Shown: piece after piece, positions 7,986-16,911 of the stretch
Layout of the letters: the number at the start of each line of letters is the position of its first letter
How positions within the stretch are numbered: the first letter of the stretch is position 1
From: an uncultured Roseburia sp.
GTDB taxonomy: Bacteria > Bacillota > Clostridia > Lachnospirales > Lachnospiraceae
NCBI GenBank assembly: GCA_947383215.1
Contig: CANDCP010000026.1
Span: 1-40,947 of the forward strand
DNA: 40,947 nucleotides
Direction of reading: 5' to 3'
Position numbers and translations under genes: made by a program
The notes under the pieces: model-generated
Told to the model about the DNA's origin: nothing
The model's database searches: none
Seen by the model: the letters and a program-made list of their open reading frames with translations, nothing else

Positions 7986-8834
7986 TCAGATTTTTTTCAA
8001 CGTTTCGGCCGCATCCGTCAAATACGGATTCTCCATCTCATAAAAACGCTCTTCGTCTACCGCCCTGGCAAACGCCGGATCCAAAGGGATTTTGGCAAGC
8101 ACATCCGCTCCAAGCTCACCTGCCGTCTTATCAATATGGCTTTCCCCAAATAATTTTATTTCCTTTTTGCAGTCCGGGCACCTCAGATAACTGTAATTCT
8201 CCACTATCCCGATCACCGGAATATTCATCATCCGCGCCATATTATACGCCTTTTTTACAATCAGCCGCACCAGCTCCTGCGGAGAGGTCACAATCACAAC
8301 CCCGTCGACCGGCAGCGACTGAAATACGGTAAGCGGCACGTCGCCCGTTCCCGGCGGCATGTCCACAAACAGATAGTCGAGCTCTCCCCAGACAACATCT
8401 GTCCAGAATTGCTTAACTGCGCCCGCAATCACGGGCCCTCTCCAGATTACCGGAGCCTCCTCGTCGTCCATCAGAAGATTAATCGACATGATCTTTGTTC
8501 CGTCTTTTGCCACGGACGGAATCATTCCCTGCTCACTGCCAAACGCTTCCTCATGAATTCCGTACATCTTCGGAATGGACGGCCCCGTAATGTCGGCGTC
8601 GAGAATCCCCACCTGATATCCCGCCTTCCTCATCGCGCAGGCAAGCGACGCAGTGACAAAGGACTTGCCGACGCCGCCCTTCCCGCTGACTACGCCGACC
8701 ACCTTTTTTACAGATGAATATGCATTTAATTTTTCCTTGAAATCCTGCGGCTTACCCGCCCCCGCGCATCCCTCGCAGCTTGTTTTATCACAGGTTGACG
8801 CCCCTGCACACGTACTCTTATCCGGCACTTTCAT
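7986..8834 (-). CDS. mrp: Mrp/NBP35-family P-loop ATPase (Fe-S carrier)
   Basis: A cytosolic ATPase of the ApbC/Mrp/NBP35 group that carries and transfers iron-sulfur clusters. The deviant Walker A is GVVSGKGGVGKSF, Walker B is LDYLFVDMPPGTGD, and a C-terminal CPDC pair is likely to bind the bridging cluster. Four extra cysteines near the N-terminus (9, 15, 20, 23) resemble the N-terminal cluster of NBP35 proteins. The ATG at 8834 has AGGAGG only 2 nt away, so the GTG at 8828 is an alternative start. It lies about 75 nt after the GH3 gene with no obvious terminator between, so it may be co-transcribed. Confidence 0.92.
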   Translation of the reverse strand: MKVPDKSTCAGASTCDKTSCEGCAGAGKPQDFKEKLNAYSSVKKVVGVVSGKGGVGKSFVTASLACAMRKAGYQVGILDADITGPSIPKMYGIHEEAFGSEQGMIPSVAKDGTKIMSINLLMDDEEAPVIWRGPVIAGAVKQFWTDVVWGELDYLFVDMPPGTGDVPLTVFQSLPVDGVVIVTSPQELVRLIVKKAYNMARMMNIPVIGIVENYSYLRCPDCKKEIKLFGESHIDKTAGELGADVLAKIPLDPAFARAVDEERFYEMENPYLTDAAETLKKI

Positions 8835-8910
8835 TTCCTCCTGTCTCAAAAGTTAAAATCTGTTGCGGTATCTCCCGATATATTTTTTGCGTTTCCCGGC
8901 GTCAGTCGAC

Positions 8911-11730
8911 TCAGCCAAGATCCTCCACACGCTTTCTCATGATTTCGTCGAGCTTCTCGCGCCCCATAATTTTTTCAAAATGGCAATCGCTGATTTCCAT
9001 ACCGCTCTGCCCGAAATAGAGCTTCAGGAAGGTAGAGGCGCTGATGATCGGATTCAACTCAAAGGTCTCCACTCTCCACTCTTTATCCGCTCCGCTGAGC
9101 GTGACGGTCCGAATCAGCTGGCGCTCCTGGAATACGGAGAGCGAAACCTGCGCGGTATCCGGCGCGGACGGAACGCGGCATGTCACTTTCAGATGATACA
9201 CGCCGATCTCCTCCGGCACAACCATAAACAGGCTCGTCTGTCCCTTTCCGGTATTGATAAGCGCGGTATCGACAGTCATGACGCCGTTTTCACCTTTCAC
9301 CGTATGCATATCCGCCCGGTTCTCCGCCTCACTGCCCGCAAGGCTCTCGAGTTCCTCATCCAGCTTTGTCTTTTTACCCTGTAAAAACAGGAACGACGGC
9401 GTGCGCATCAGCACCTTGCAGATATTCTGCGCCGAACGCTGGTACTCCGCCCGCGTCGTGCGTCCGGTCTGCATTCCCTCCATGGAATTGTCCCCCACGG
9501 AATTTGTCTCGGCGTCCGGCATCACCATATATAAATCATTCTGGCTGCGCACCATAGCGGCCGTATTTGCCACGAAGCCGTCCTCTCCCTCGTCGTTTCC
9601 CTTCGCCCACCAATCGGTCATAACCGCGCCGTCATAGTTCCACTCGCCGCGAAGCACGGTCGTCAACAAATCATAGTTGCTGGCCGCATGGAAACCGTTA
9701 ATCAGTCCGTAACTCGTCATAATCAAATATGGATTCGTCTCTTTTACCGCAATCTCATATCCGCGCAGATAAATCTCCCGCAGCGCCCTCTCGGAAACAA
9801 CGCTCTCGGCCTCGGTCCGCCGGTACTCCTGATTGTTGCAGGCAAAGTGCTTGATCGTCCCTGTGACGCCGTATTTGTGCATTCCGCGAAGCTGCGCCGC
9901 CGCAATCTTTCCCGTCACAAACGGATCTTCTGAAAAATATTCGAAATTCCTGCCGTTTAGCGGATTCCTGTGAATATTCATCCCCGGTCCCAGCAGCGTG
10001 TCGACATGGTTCTTGCGAAGCTCCATGCCCTCGTACTCATAAAGCTCCTCTAAGAGCTCCTCGTTGAACGTACAGGCCAAAAGCGTTCCGTTAGGCATGG
10101 CAAACGCAATTGTTCCGCAGTCCATTCGGATTCCGCTCGGGCCGTCCGCGCAACACGCCGTCGGAATTCCAAAGGAGGTCAGCGCCTTTGTCACGCCGCC
10201 AAACGCCCCCGCCGTCCCCGGCGTTACCTTGTACGAACACATTCCCTCTCCCCGGACGATAGCGGCAAGGTCCTCGTCCGCAAACTGTCCGATAAACTCG
10301 CGCATCGTAACCTTTCCCTCAGCCACATCCAAAAGCTTATATCCCTGATCGCCGGTATACGAGATTTCATTCGGCATATCGTTCTCTCTGCGCTCCATCG
10401 GAGAAACGCTTCTCTTTGGAACCGCCTCATAGCCGATACTGTACACGCCTTCCGCCGCGGTTTCCGGCTTCATACGTCTGAAATCCTCCACCGGCGCCAT
10501 AACTTCCTGAAGACGCTCGACGACCTTTTGCTCTCTGATCTCGTACGTCTCGATTTCCCGGGCCTTTCGCACATCGCCGCCAAGATAGAACCTGTACACG
10601 CCTTCCTCCAACACATAACAGCTCTTATTACCTGTCGCGCCGCTGTCGTCGTAAGAGGCCAGCTGATACTTTGTACAGACAATCCGCAGAGTCTCGCTCT
10701 CGCCCGGCGAAAGCGTCTTCGTCTTTCCAAATCCGCAGAGAACGCGGGCCGGCTTGCCGAGTTTTCCCTGCGGCGCCGACGCAAATAAAAGAACCGCGTC
10801 TTTTCCGGCAGCCTCCCCCGTATTTTTCACCGCGACATGAAAGATCAAAGCGTCCGCGGTTTCTTCCATCTTAAGCGCTTCCCTCTCAAATTTTGTGTAG
10901 GAAAGCCCGAAACCGAACGGAAACATTACCCTGTCTTTCGCAAATGTCTCAAAGTAACGGTAGCCCACATAAATATCCTCAACATAATAGTTCCGTCTTT
11001 TATCCCCGTGATTGGCCGTAGACGGATAATCTTTGATGTCGTACGCAATCGTATCGGTCAGTCTTCCCGACGGAGAGACGGTTCCCTTAAGCACGTCCAA
11101 AACGCCGCTTCCGCCTTCCTGTCCCCCCTGCCATACATACAGCACTGCGGACGGCTCTACCTCGTCCATCCATTTCATATCAATAATATTTCCGACATTC
11201 AAAATCACAACCGTGCGCGAAAATGCGCCGCACACCTTTCTCAGCATATCGAGCTCCAGAGCCGTCAAAAGATAACTTCCCTCCTCGGCCTTATTGTCCT
11301 TATCCTCCCCCGCCGTTCTGCCGAGAATCACCACCGCCGCATCAGACTCTTTTGCGGCCTGTTCGACCAGCTCATCTGAAAGCTTCATTTCCTCCTGGAA
11401 CCAAGGCTCCATCGCCCAGCCCTCCCCCTCGTCAAACGGGTGCTCCTTCTCCCACTCCTCATAAGCGCTTCTGACTTTCTCATTCAGGATAAGGCTTCCG
11501 TCCTGCTTTAACGCTTCGTAAATTCCCGTCACATACGCAGTGTTCACAAGTCCGCCGGAACCCGTCCCGCTCTTAAAATAATTCAGCTGAGTACGTCCGA
11601 ACAATGCAATTTTAGACGCCTCCTTAAGCGGCAGGACCTGATTTTCATTTTTTAAAAGAACGATTCCCTCCGCCACGGCCTCTCTCGCCAGCCTGGCATA
11701 CTCCTTTACATCAAATTTCCTGTCTCCCAT
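8911..11730 (-). CDS. Glycoside hydrolase family 3, inverted domain order
   Basis: Probable beta-glucosidase or related exo-glycosidase, 939 residues, no signal peptide, so cytoplasmic. Domain order is reversed relative to most GH3. Residues about 10-275 are the C-terminal GH3 domain (AVAEGIVLLKNENQVLPL, VMFPFGFGLSYTKFE). Residues 300-400 are a fibronectin-III-like domain. Residues 470-740 are the (beta/alpha)8 domain (GMNIHRNPLNGRNFEYFSED, GTIKHFACNNQE). The nucleophile Asp706 lies in AVMTDWWAKG. Residues 780-939 form an extra beta-rich tail, perhaps sugar-binding. This inverted order is known from ruminal beta-glucosidases such as Butyrivibrio BglA. A GGAGGAG site precedes the ATG. A GH17-like gene lies upstream on the same strand. 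Confidence 0.93.
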   Translation of the reverse strand: MGDRKFDVKEYARLAREAVAEGIVLLKNENQVLPLKEASKIALFGRTQLNYFKSGTGSGGLVNTAYVTGIYEALKQDGSLILNEKVRSAYEEWEKEHPFDEGEGWAMEPWFQEEMKLSDELVEQAAKESDAAVVILGRTAGEDKDNKAEEGSYLLTALELDMLRKVCGAFSRTVVILNVGNIIDMKWMDEVEPSAVLYVWQGGQEGGSGVLDVLKGTVSPSGRLTDTIAYDIKDYPSTANHGDKRRNYYVEDIYVGYRYFETFAKDRVMFPFGFGLSYTKFEREALKMEETADALIFHVAVKNTGEAAGKDAVLLFASAPQGKLGKPARVLCGFGKTKTLSPGESETLRIVCTKYQLASYDDSGATGNKSCYVLEEGVYRFYLGGDVRKAREIETYEIREQKVVERLQEVMAPVEDFRRMKPETAAEGVYSIGYEAVPKRSVSPMERRENDMPNEISYTGDQGYKLLDVAEGKVTMREFIGQFADEDLAAIVRGEGMCSYKVTPGTAGAFGGVTKALTSFGIPTACCADGPSGIRMDCGTIAFAMPNGTLLACTFNEELLEELYEYEGMELRKNHVDTLLGPGMNIHRNPLNGRNFEYFSEDPFVTGKIAAAQLRGMHKYGVTGTIKHFACNNQEYRRTEAESVVSERALREIYLRGYEIAVKETNPYLIMTSYGLINGFHAASNYDLLTTVLRGEWNYDGAVMTDWWAKGNDEGEDGFVANTAAMVRSQNDLYMVMPDAETNSVGDNSMEGMQTGRTTRAEYQRSAQNICKVLMRTPSFLFLQGKKTKLDEELESLAGSEAENRADMHTVKGENGVMTVDTALINTGKGQTSLFMVVPEEIGVYHLKVTCRVPSAPDTAQVSLSVFQERQLIRTVTLSGADKEWRVETFELNPIISASTFLKLYFGQSGMEISDCHFEKIMGREKLDEIMRKRVEDLG

Positions 11731-11773
11731 TTTGTCTCCTCCATATCTGATATTTTCGCAATATAAACGGCCG

Positions 11774-11802
11774 TCTCAGTTTGTTAAAACTGTCCGGATG
11801 CC
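11774..11802 (-). promoter_or_regulatory. Possible promoter of the GH3 gene
   Basis: On the minus strand a TTAACA element followed after 16 nt by TATATT lies about 25 to 55 nt before the GH3 start codon. The match is moderate and positions are approximate to a few bases. Confidence 0.3.
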
Positions 11803-11929
11803 AAATTCTATTTTTATTTTACCACCCCATCATGTAAATTAATATCAAAACCTTACAAATTGTATCATATTTTTATCCCGGGAAACCTCTGCCCTTTAAC
11901 GCCCCGCACAACAACGCGCTTCCTGAGAC

Positions 11930-11967
11930 AGAAAAAGAACAGGCAAACATCTGACATGCCGCCTGCT
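11930..11967 (-). terminator. Terminator of the GH17-like gene
   Basis: On the minus strand AGCAGGC (11967-11961) pairs with GCCTGTT (11944-11938, one G-U pair) and is followed by CTTTTTCTG. It lies 15 nt past the stop codon of the GH17-like gene and separates it from the GH3 gene. Confidence 0.6.
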
Positions 11968-11981
11968 CAAAACCATCCCGC

Positions 11982-12920
11982 TTACCATTTTTTCTTTCTG
12001 TCTTCCCTGTATAACCCGAAATTACACTCAGAAGAATTCGGCTTTGGACCTTTCCACAATTCGTCAAATGCCTCAAAAATAAACGCTATGATCTTCTCCT
12101 GTTCCAGCCACGCTTCTACCTCTTCTACATACCGCCTCTCATTTTCAACGGAGGCGCGCATCGGCGTTCCCGGCTCCGGAATCACTTCTCTCATTTCCTC
12201 CCCGACCAGAGAATAATAGTTCGGCGTCGTATTATCGGAACTCCAGCCAAGCTCGGTAAACACAACCTGCTTATCCGGAAACATCGCTTTTATGTCCGCA
12301 TAATGCTTCTTATTGACTTCTACCGCGTCCGCGACATCATCTCCATAGTGGTATGGATAGCTGTGAACGCTGATAAAATCTACTTCCTTCGCCAGTTCCT
12401 TTATATGCGGCCATTCAAAATAGCCCTCGCAAAACGTGACCGGTTTATTCAGCGCAGCCTTTAAACGCTTCGCATGCGCAATCAGGCGCTCCTGTGAAAC
12501 CATGTGCGCACCCCAGAAAGGCGTATTTTCATTCCCAACCGAAACCGCAATCACCTCATCCGGAAATTCCTTCACCAGAGCAATTAACTTCTCTACCTCC
12601 GCATCATTCCTCTTCGCGTTCTGCCGCAATTCCTCTTCCGAATAATTCTGCTTCTCAAACGGACACCGCTCGTTATTCGATTCCGGATCCGAATCAATCC
12701 CAATCAAACACTTTATCGGCATCTTTTTATCCCGGATTACCTCTAAAACCCTCCTCGCATGCAGGTTCGGATCGTACATGCGAAGATAGCGGTAACCGTC
12801 CGCGGCAAGAAGCTCCAGATCCTCCGCAATCTGCTCTGTTGTGGGAACATCCCCCTTAGGATTTTGCCCTTTTCTGTAACCGGAATAGCAAATCGCCTTC
12901 CCATACTGTAAAATGTCCAT
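11982..12920 (-). CDS. GH17-like glycoside hydrolase
   Basis: A 312-residue (beta/alpha)8 protein resembling glycoside hydrolase family 17 (beta-1,3-glucanase clan). The acid/base Glu is in IAVSVGNENTPFWG and the nucleophile Glu in VVFTELGWSSDN; FIFEAFDELWKG near the end lies in the conserved C-terminal strand. There is no signal peptide, so it would act inside the cell, probably on short imported glucans. The ATG at 12920 has a GGGGGT-type site. It lies 57 nt after asnS with no clear terminator, and the GH3 enzyme follows it. No dedicated sugar importer is adjacent. Exact substrate is not determined. Confidence 0.8.
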   Translation of the reverse strand: MDILQYGKAICYSGYRKGQNPKGDVPTTEQIAEDLELLAADGYRYLRMYDPNLHARRVLEVIRDKKMPIKCLIGIDSDPESNNERCPFEKQNYSEEELRQNAKRNDAEVEKLIALVKEFPDEVIAVSVGNENTPFWGAHMVSQERLIAHAKRLKAALNKPVTFCEGYFEWPHIKELAKEVDFISVHSYPYHYGDDVADAVEVNKKHYADIKAMFPDKQVVFTELGWSSDNTTPNYYSLVGEEMREVIPEPGTPMRASVENERRYVEEVEAWLEQEKIIAFIFEAFDELWKGPKPNSSECNFGLYREDRKKKW

Positions 12921-12977
12921 ACCTTACCCCCTCTTTCTTAGCCGGGCGGCGCCTATTTAAACCCGCTCCGCTATATT

Positions 12978-14369
12978 TTATAACTCGCAGTTGTTCACCG
13001 TTCTCGGGAACGGAACCACGTCGCGAATATTCGCCATACCTGTCAAATACATCACGCAGCGCTCAAATCCCAGGCCAAACCCGGCGTGTCTCGCAGAACC
13101 GTATTTGCGCAGATCGAGGTAAAACGCATAATCCTCCTCGCTTAACCCAAGCTCTCTGATGCGCTCTAACAGCTTATCATAGTCGTCCTCTCTCTGGCTT
13201 CCTCCGATGATTTCCCCGATTCCGGGCACAAGGCAATCCACCGCCGCAACCGTTTTCCCGTCCTCATTCAGCTTCATATAAAAAGCTTTAATCTCCTTCG
13301 GGTAATCCGTCACAAACACCGGCCGCTTGAATACCTCCTCTGTCAGATACCGCTCGTGCTCCGTCTGAAGATCGCAGCCCCAGGACACCTTGTAATCAAA
13401 TTTGTCATTGTTTTTCGCCAATATCTCGATCGCCTCTGTGTAAGTCACCCTCGCAAACTCCGAGTGAAGCACATTGTTTAACCGCTCCAGCAGCCCTTTG
13501 TCCACAAAGCTGTTGAAAAACTGCATCTCCTCCGGCGCATGCTCCAGCACATATGCAATTATATATTTCAGCATACTCTCCGCCAGCATCATATCGTCCG
13601 AAAGATCCGCGAACGCAATCTCCGGCTCTATCATCCAAAACTCCGCCGCATGTCTTGTGGTGTTGGAATTTTCGGCGCGAAACGTCGGTCCAAACGTATA
13701 AATATTTTTAAACGCCATCGCGTACGTCTCGCCGTTGAGCTGGCCGCTTACCGTAAGATTCGTCGGTTTTCCAAAGAAATCTTCGGAAAAATCGATCGTC
13801 CCGTCCTGGTTTAACGGCGGATTTTTCAGGTCAAGCGTCGTAACCTGAAACATTTCCCCGGCGCCCTCGCAGTCGCTTCCCGTAATCAGCGGCGTATGCA
13901 CATACACAAAATCGCGCTCCTGGAAAAAACGGTGAATCGCATAGGCGATCAGCGAGCGCACGCGAAATACCGCTTCAAACGTGTTCGTTCTCGCCCTCAA
14001 GTGAGAAATCGTCCTCAAATATTCAAAGCTGTGGCGCTTTTTTTGCAGCGGATAGTCCGGCGCGCTCGCCCCCTCGACGATCACCTCCGAAGCCTGAATC
14101 TCAAACGGCTGCTTCGCCTGCGGCGTCGCTTCAAGCCTTCCCTTTACAAGAACCGCCGCCCCCACGTTAATTTTCGCCAGCTCGGCAAAATTTGGAAGCC
14201 CGTCCGCATAAACTACCTGCAGCGGCTCAAAAAACGTTCCGTCATTGACCACGATAAAGCCAAAGTTTTTTGAAGCGCGGTTGCTCCTTACCCAACCGCC
14301 GATTGAAATTTCTGTGCCGATATATTCCTCCCGGTTGCGGAATATATCCCGAATGTTTACAAGTTCCAT
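12978..14369 (-). CDS. asnS: Asparaginyl-tRNA synthetase
   Basis: Class IIb synthetase that charges tRNA-Asn. At 463 residues it has the N-terminal OB-fold anticodon-binding domain ([22 protein letters not shown]), motif 2 ([22 protein letters not shown], split here across the family's FRAE core) and motif 3 ([15 protein letters not shown]). An AGGGGG site lies 9 nt before the ATG. Only 41 nt separate it from the upstream foldase gene, which leaves no room for a T-box leader, so expression probably depends on the upstream promoter or an internal one. Confidence 0.96.
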   Translation of the reverse strand: MELVNIRDIFRNREEYIGTEISIGGWVRSNRASKNFGFIVVNDGTFFEPLQVVYADGLPNFAELAKINVGAAVLVKGRLEATPQAKQPFEIQASEVIVEGASAPDYPLQKKRHSFEYLRTISHLRARTNTFEAVFRVRSLIAYAIHRFFQERDFVYVHTPLITGSDCEGAGEMFQVTTLDLKNPPLNQDGTIDFSEDFFGKPTNLTVSGQLNGETYAMAFKNIYTFGPTFRAENSNTTRHAAEFWMIEPEIAFADLSDDMMLAESMLKYIIAYVLEHAPEEMQFFNSFVDKGLLERLNNVLHSEFARVTYTEAIEILAKNNDKFDYKVSWGCDLQTEHERYLTEEVFKRPVFVTDYPKEIKAFYMKLNEDGKTVAAVDCLVPGIGEIIGGSQREDDYDKLLERIRELGLSEEDYAFYLDLRKYGSARHAGFGLGFERCVMYLTGMANIRDVVPFPRTVNNCEL

Positions 14370-14410
14370 CTTTATAATCCCCCTGTGATCTATATCCTTT
14401 CAGCCTGATT

Positions 14411-15628
14411 CTATGACTCCGTAGCGCCGACAGCCTCGGTATTGCCCTCGGTATTCTCCTCAACCGTTACCTTCGCCCCGTCTACTATGGACTGAAGCGC
14501 AAGGTTGCATCTGTATATTTTTCTCAAATGCGCTTCCCCCTCGTCCGCGGTGCCCGCATAAGTCAGATAAAGTTCCTCGTTCTTTTCATAACCGTTGTTG
14601 GCCACGAGATTATTCACATAAATCTCAAAATCCTCTTCCTCGTACGTAATATCCTCCTCGTCGGCAATCGCCTCTAAAATCAGCTGAATCTTCGTATCCT
14701 GTTCTACCTCGGATTTAATCTGGGATACAAACTCATCATACGTCGTTCCCATTTTCTGCTCCACATAATCCTCTAACTTAGAACCGTCCTGGCAATAATA
14801 CGTCTCATACTGTTTCAGCGTCTCCGAAAGCTTTGCGTCGAGAAGCCCGTCCGGAATCTCCTCGATGCTGCAATTCTCCAAAAGCTGCGAAATTACCGAA
14901 GAGCGGATCGCCGAATTCCTGCTCGAAGCAGAAGCGCTTTCCAGATATTCTCTGATATCCTTTATCATATCCTTCGCCGTCGTATAGCTCATCCCTGTCT
15001 TTCCGGAAAGATACGAAACATACTCGTCCGACAAATTATCGTAGGAGACGTCCTGTTTTTCCACAATCTTATTCACCTTTACATGGAATACGACGGCTGC
15101 CCCCGCAAGATCCGGACTATTTTGATAATCTTCCGGAAACGTCAGATTCAAATCTTTTTCTTCTCCCACTTTCATTCCGACGATACCGTCCTCAAAACCG
15201 TCGATAAAACCTGCTTTGCCGATCTCCAATACGGAGCCCTCGGCTGTGCCTCCGTCGAATTTCTCGCCGTCTTTCGTCCCCGAATAATCAATATCCGCAA
15301 AATCGCCCTTTTCCACGGTCGTCTTGTCCAGCTCTTTATAGTATGGATAATTTACGATCACATTATTATTGACATAATCAGCTACGGTCTTATCATCCAC
15401 CTCATAATCCTGATCCAAAGTCACCTCAAGCCCCTCATAATTCCCGAGAGTCACATAATCCTTCGCATCGTACGCAAGCGACGCGCTCGATTTCGAAATT
15501 TCCGTGCCGCCTGAAACCTCCGTGCCTTCCTGAATACTCTCCCCGTTCTCCTTCTTATCTTTCCCGCATCCTGTAACCGAAACTGCAAGAACCGCGCACA
15601 ACAGCAGCGTTACTATTTTTTTCTTCAT
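14411..15628 (-). CDS. Trigger-factor-like FKBP foldase lipoprotein
   Basis: A 405-residue secreted lipoprotein with an N-terminal signal ending in the lipobox VSVTGCG (lipidated Cys at about 21). Residues about 104-190 are an FKBP-type prolyl isomerase domain of the trigger-factor subtype: GDFADIDYSG, LEIGKAGFIDGFEDGIVGMK and LTFPEDY. The following helical region resembles the trigger-factor C-terminal arms (SIEEIPDGLLDAKL). The ribosome-binding N-domain is absent, replaced by the lipoprotein signal. It probably helps exported proteins fold at the outer face of the membrane, in the manner of PrsA; that role is inference. An AAGGG site precedes the ATG. Confidence 0.88.
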   Translation of the reverse strand: MKKKIVTLLLCAVLAVSVTGCGKDKKENGESIQEGTEVSGGTEISKSSASLAYDAKDYVTLGNYEGLEVTLDQDYEVDDKTVADYVNNNVIVNYPYYKELDKTTVEKGDFADIDYSGTKDGEKFDGGTAEGSVLEIGKAGFIDGFEDGIVGMKVGEEKDLNLTFPEDYQNSPDLAGAAVVFHVKVNKIVEKQDVSYDNLSDEYVSYLSGKTGMSYTTAKDMIKDIREYLESASASSRNSAIRSSVISQLLENCSIEEIPDGLLDAKLSETLKQYETYYCQDGSKLEDYVEQKMGTTYDEFVSQIKSEVEQDTKIQLILEAIADEEDITYEEEDFEIYVNNLVANNGYEKNEELYLTYAGTADEGEAHLRKIYRCNLALQSIVDGAKVTVEENTEGNTEAVGATES

Positions 15629-15750
15629 GTTTTTTCCCTTCTATCAAATAAATAATATTCATGGTTTTCTTATCCCATATTTTATTAAGATATCACATAA
15701 TGAGCGAAATGAAAAGTTTTTCCGCAAAAATAACACAAAGATTTCATATA

Positions 15751-15779
15751 TTGATTTTTTATACAAGTAATGTTACAAT
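15751..15779 (+). promoter_or_regulatory. Promoter of the 15813 gene
   Basis: TTGATT (15751-15756), a 17-nt spacer and TACAAT (15774-15779), preceded by TGT as an extended -10. It lies about 35 nt before the GTG start. Confidence 0.7.
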
Positions 15780-15812
15780 AAAATGTAAGTTTTACCGAAG
15801 GAGGAGCATACC

Positions 15813-16265
15813 GTGCCAACATTTGTAAAAGTATTGCTGATTATAACTGTAATCCTGGTCATTGCCATGGTCGTCCTTTATTTTCTGGGGAAAAAAGCGC
15901 AGAAAAAAAAGGATGAGCAGGATGCGCAGATCGCCGCGTCCGCGCAGACCATCCCGATGCTAATCATTGATAAAAAGAAAATGAAACTAAAAGACGCCGG
16001 TCTCCCGGCGCAGATCCTCGCACAGACGCCCAAACTGCTTCGGCGCTCCAAGCTTCCGATCGTCAAGGCAAAGGTCGGCCCTAAGATTACGACCCTGATC
16101 TGCGACGCCTCCGTCTTTGATTCGATTCCGGTCAAAAAAGAAGTGAAGGCCGTCGTCAGCGGTCTCTATATCACCGCCATCAAGGGCGTGCGCGGCGGGA
16201 TCGAAACTCCGCCAAAGAAAAAGGGCTTTATGGCCAGATTACGAGACAAAGCGAATGCAAAATAA
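15813..16265 (+). CDS. Unknown membrane-anchored basic protein
   Basis: I do not recognise a named family. The 150-residue protein has one N-terminal membrane segment (VKVLLIITVILVIAMVVLYFLG) followed directly by a Lys-rich stretch, so the rest is expected in the cytoplasm. A compact middle part (residues about 45-130, with PMLIIDKKKMKLKDAGLP and ICDASVFDSIPVKKEV) has alternating strand-like segments. The C-terminus is very basic. Translation starts at a GTG with AAGGAGGAG upstream. It is monocistronic: an extended -10 promoter before it and a strong terminator after it. The arrangement is superficially like YajC (one helix, small beta domain), but the motifs do not match. Confidence 0.8.
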   Translation: MPTFVKVLLIITVILVIAMVVLYFLGKKAQKKKDEQDAQIAASAQTIPMLIIDKKKMKLKDAGLPAQILAQTPKLLRRSKLPIVKAKVGPKITTLICDASVFDSIPVKKEVKAVVSGLYITAIKGVRGGIETPPKKKGFMARLRDKANAK

Positions 16266-16273
16266 CGTCAGTC

Positions 16274-16310
16274 ACAGGGCGCCTTCCGCAAGGAAGACGC
16301 CCTGTATTTC
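16274..16310 (+). terminator. Terminator of the 15813 gene
   Basis: A long stem (ACAGGGCG.CTTCC pairing with GGAAG.CGCCCTGT, loop GCAA, 16274-16305) followed by ATTTC, 8 nt after the stop codon. Confidence 0.85.
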
Positions 16311-16370
16311 TGTTATAAAAAACAACGGATATCGACGGAGAGATTCTCATCAAGATTCTTCTGTCTTCAT

Positions 16371-16817
16371 TCAGGATAACCGAAAATCCCCGGCTTCTTT
16401 CGAGCGGATATTCATTCGGATCTGACAGTCGGCCAAATGCTCATAATTCACATCCAGCGCATAATCTACGGCCACGTCGATCTGATTTTCCTCTTCCGTT
16501 ATCTCAATCTTTTTTGCGTCGATGCCGACCAAAATACTGCCGAACGGCGTATGGTAATACGTCAGATTTTTTTTGTTTTTTTCAAACAACATATGTACGT
16601 TCGAAACGCCCTTTTTCGTAATATCCAACAGATCTTCATGAAGCTTTATGCGGTTCTTAGTCGTCCCCGCGAACCCTTCCATCACTTCGTCAAATATCAC
16701 ATAATGTCTGCCGTTTTTCTTGTAATAATCGCCGGCCGTAATAATTTCCACCGGCTCGTTCGCTCCATCCTCCGAAAACTGCAGTCCGCTGATGGAAACA
16801 ATTACCTCTTTTGTCAT
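16371..16817 (-). CDS. DUF1934 family protein (YwiB-like)
   Basis: A 148-residue protein of the DUF1934 family, which forms a small lipocalin-like beta barrel; Bacillus subtilis YwiB is a homologue. Recognisable segments are VIVSISGLQ at the N-terminus, YVIFDEVMEG, TKNRIKL, TYYHTPFGSILVGIDA and the C-terminal VDYALDVNYEHLADCQIRMNI. No signal peptide or membrane helix. Function is unknown. A GAGGAAAAAGA site precedes the ATG. It has its own promoter and lies downstream of spoIIR on the same strand. Confidence 0.85.
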   Translation of the reverse strand: MTKEVIVSISGLQFSEDGANEPVEIITAGDYYKKNGRHYVIFDEVMEGFAGTTKNRIKLHEDLLDITKKGVSNVHMLFEKNKKNLTYYHTPFGSILVGIDAKKIEITEEENQIDVAVDYALDVNYEHLADCQIRMNIRSKEAGDFRLS

Positions 16818-16878
16818 TCTTTTTCCTCTTATCCTTTCCTAGCCGGAATTTTGCAGGCTTTTCACACTTATGTTTTTC

Positions 16879-16907
16879 ATTGTATCACGACGCTTTTAAA
16901 AACTCAA
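16879..16907 (-). promoter_or_regulatory. Promoter of the DUF1934 gene
   Basis: TTGAGT (16907-16902), 17-nt spacer, TACAAT (16884-16879) preceded by TGA, all on the minus strand. The -35 is 5 nt past the spoIIR stop codon, so DUF1934 can be expressed outside sporulation. Confidence 0.65.
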
Positions 16908-16911
16908 ACAC

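Noticed and set aside
10470-10788. Open frames opposite the GH3 gene.
   Set aside because: Arg-rich, low-complexity products typical of antisense shadows of a GC-richer gene; no ribosome binding sites.
14370-14410. T-box riboswitch for asnS.
   Set aside because: The gap to the upstream gene is only 41 nt, too short for a T-box leader, and no terminator-antiterminator pair is visible.
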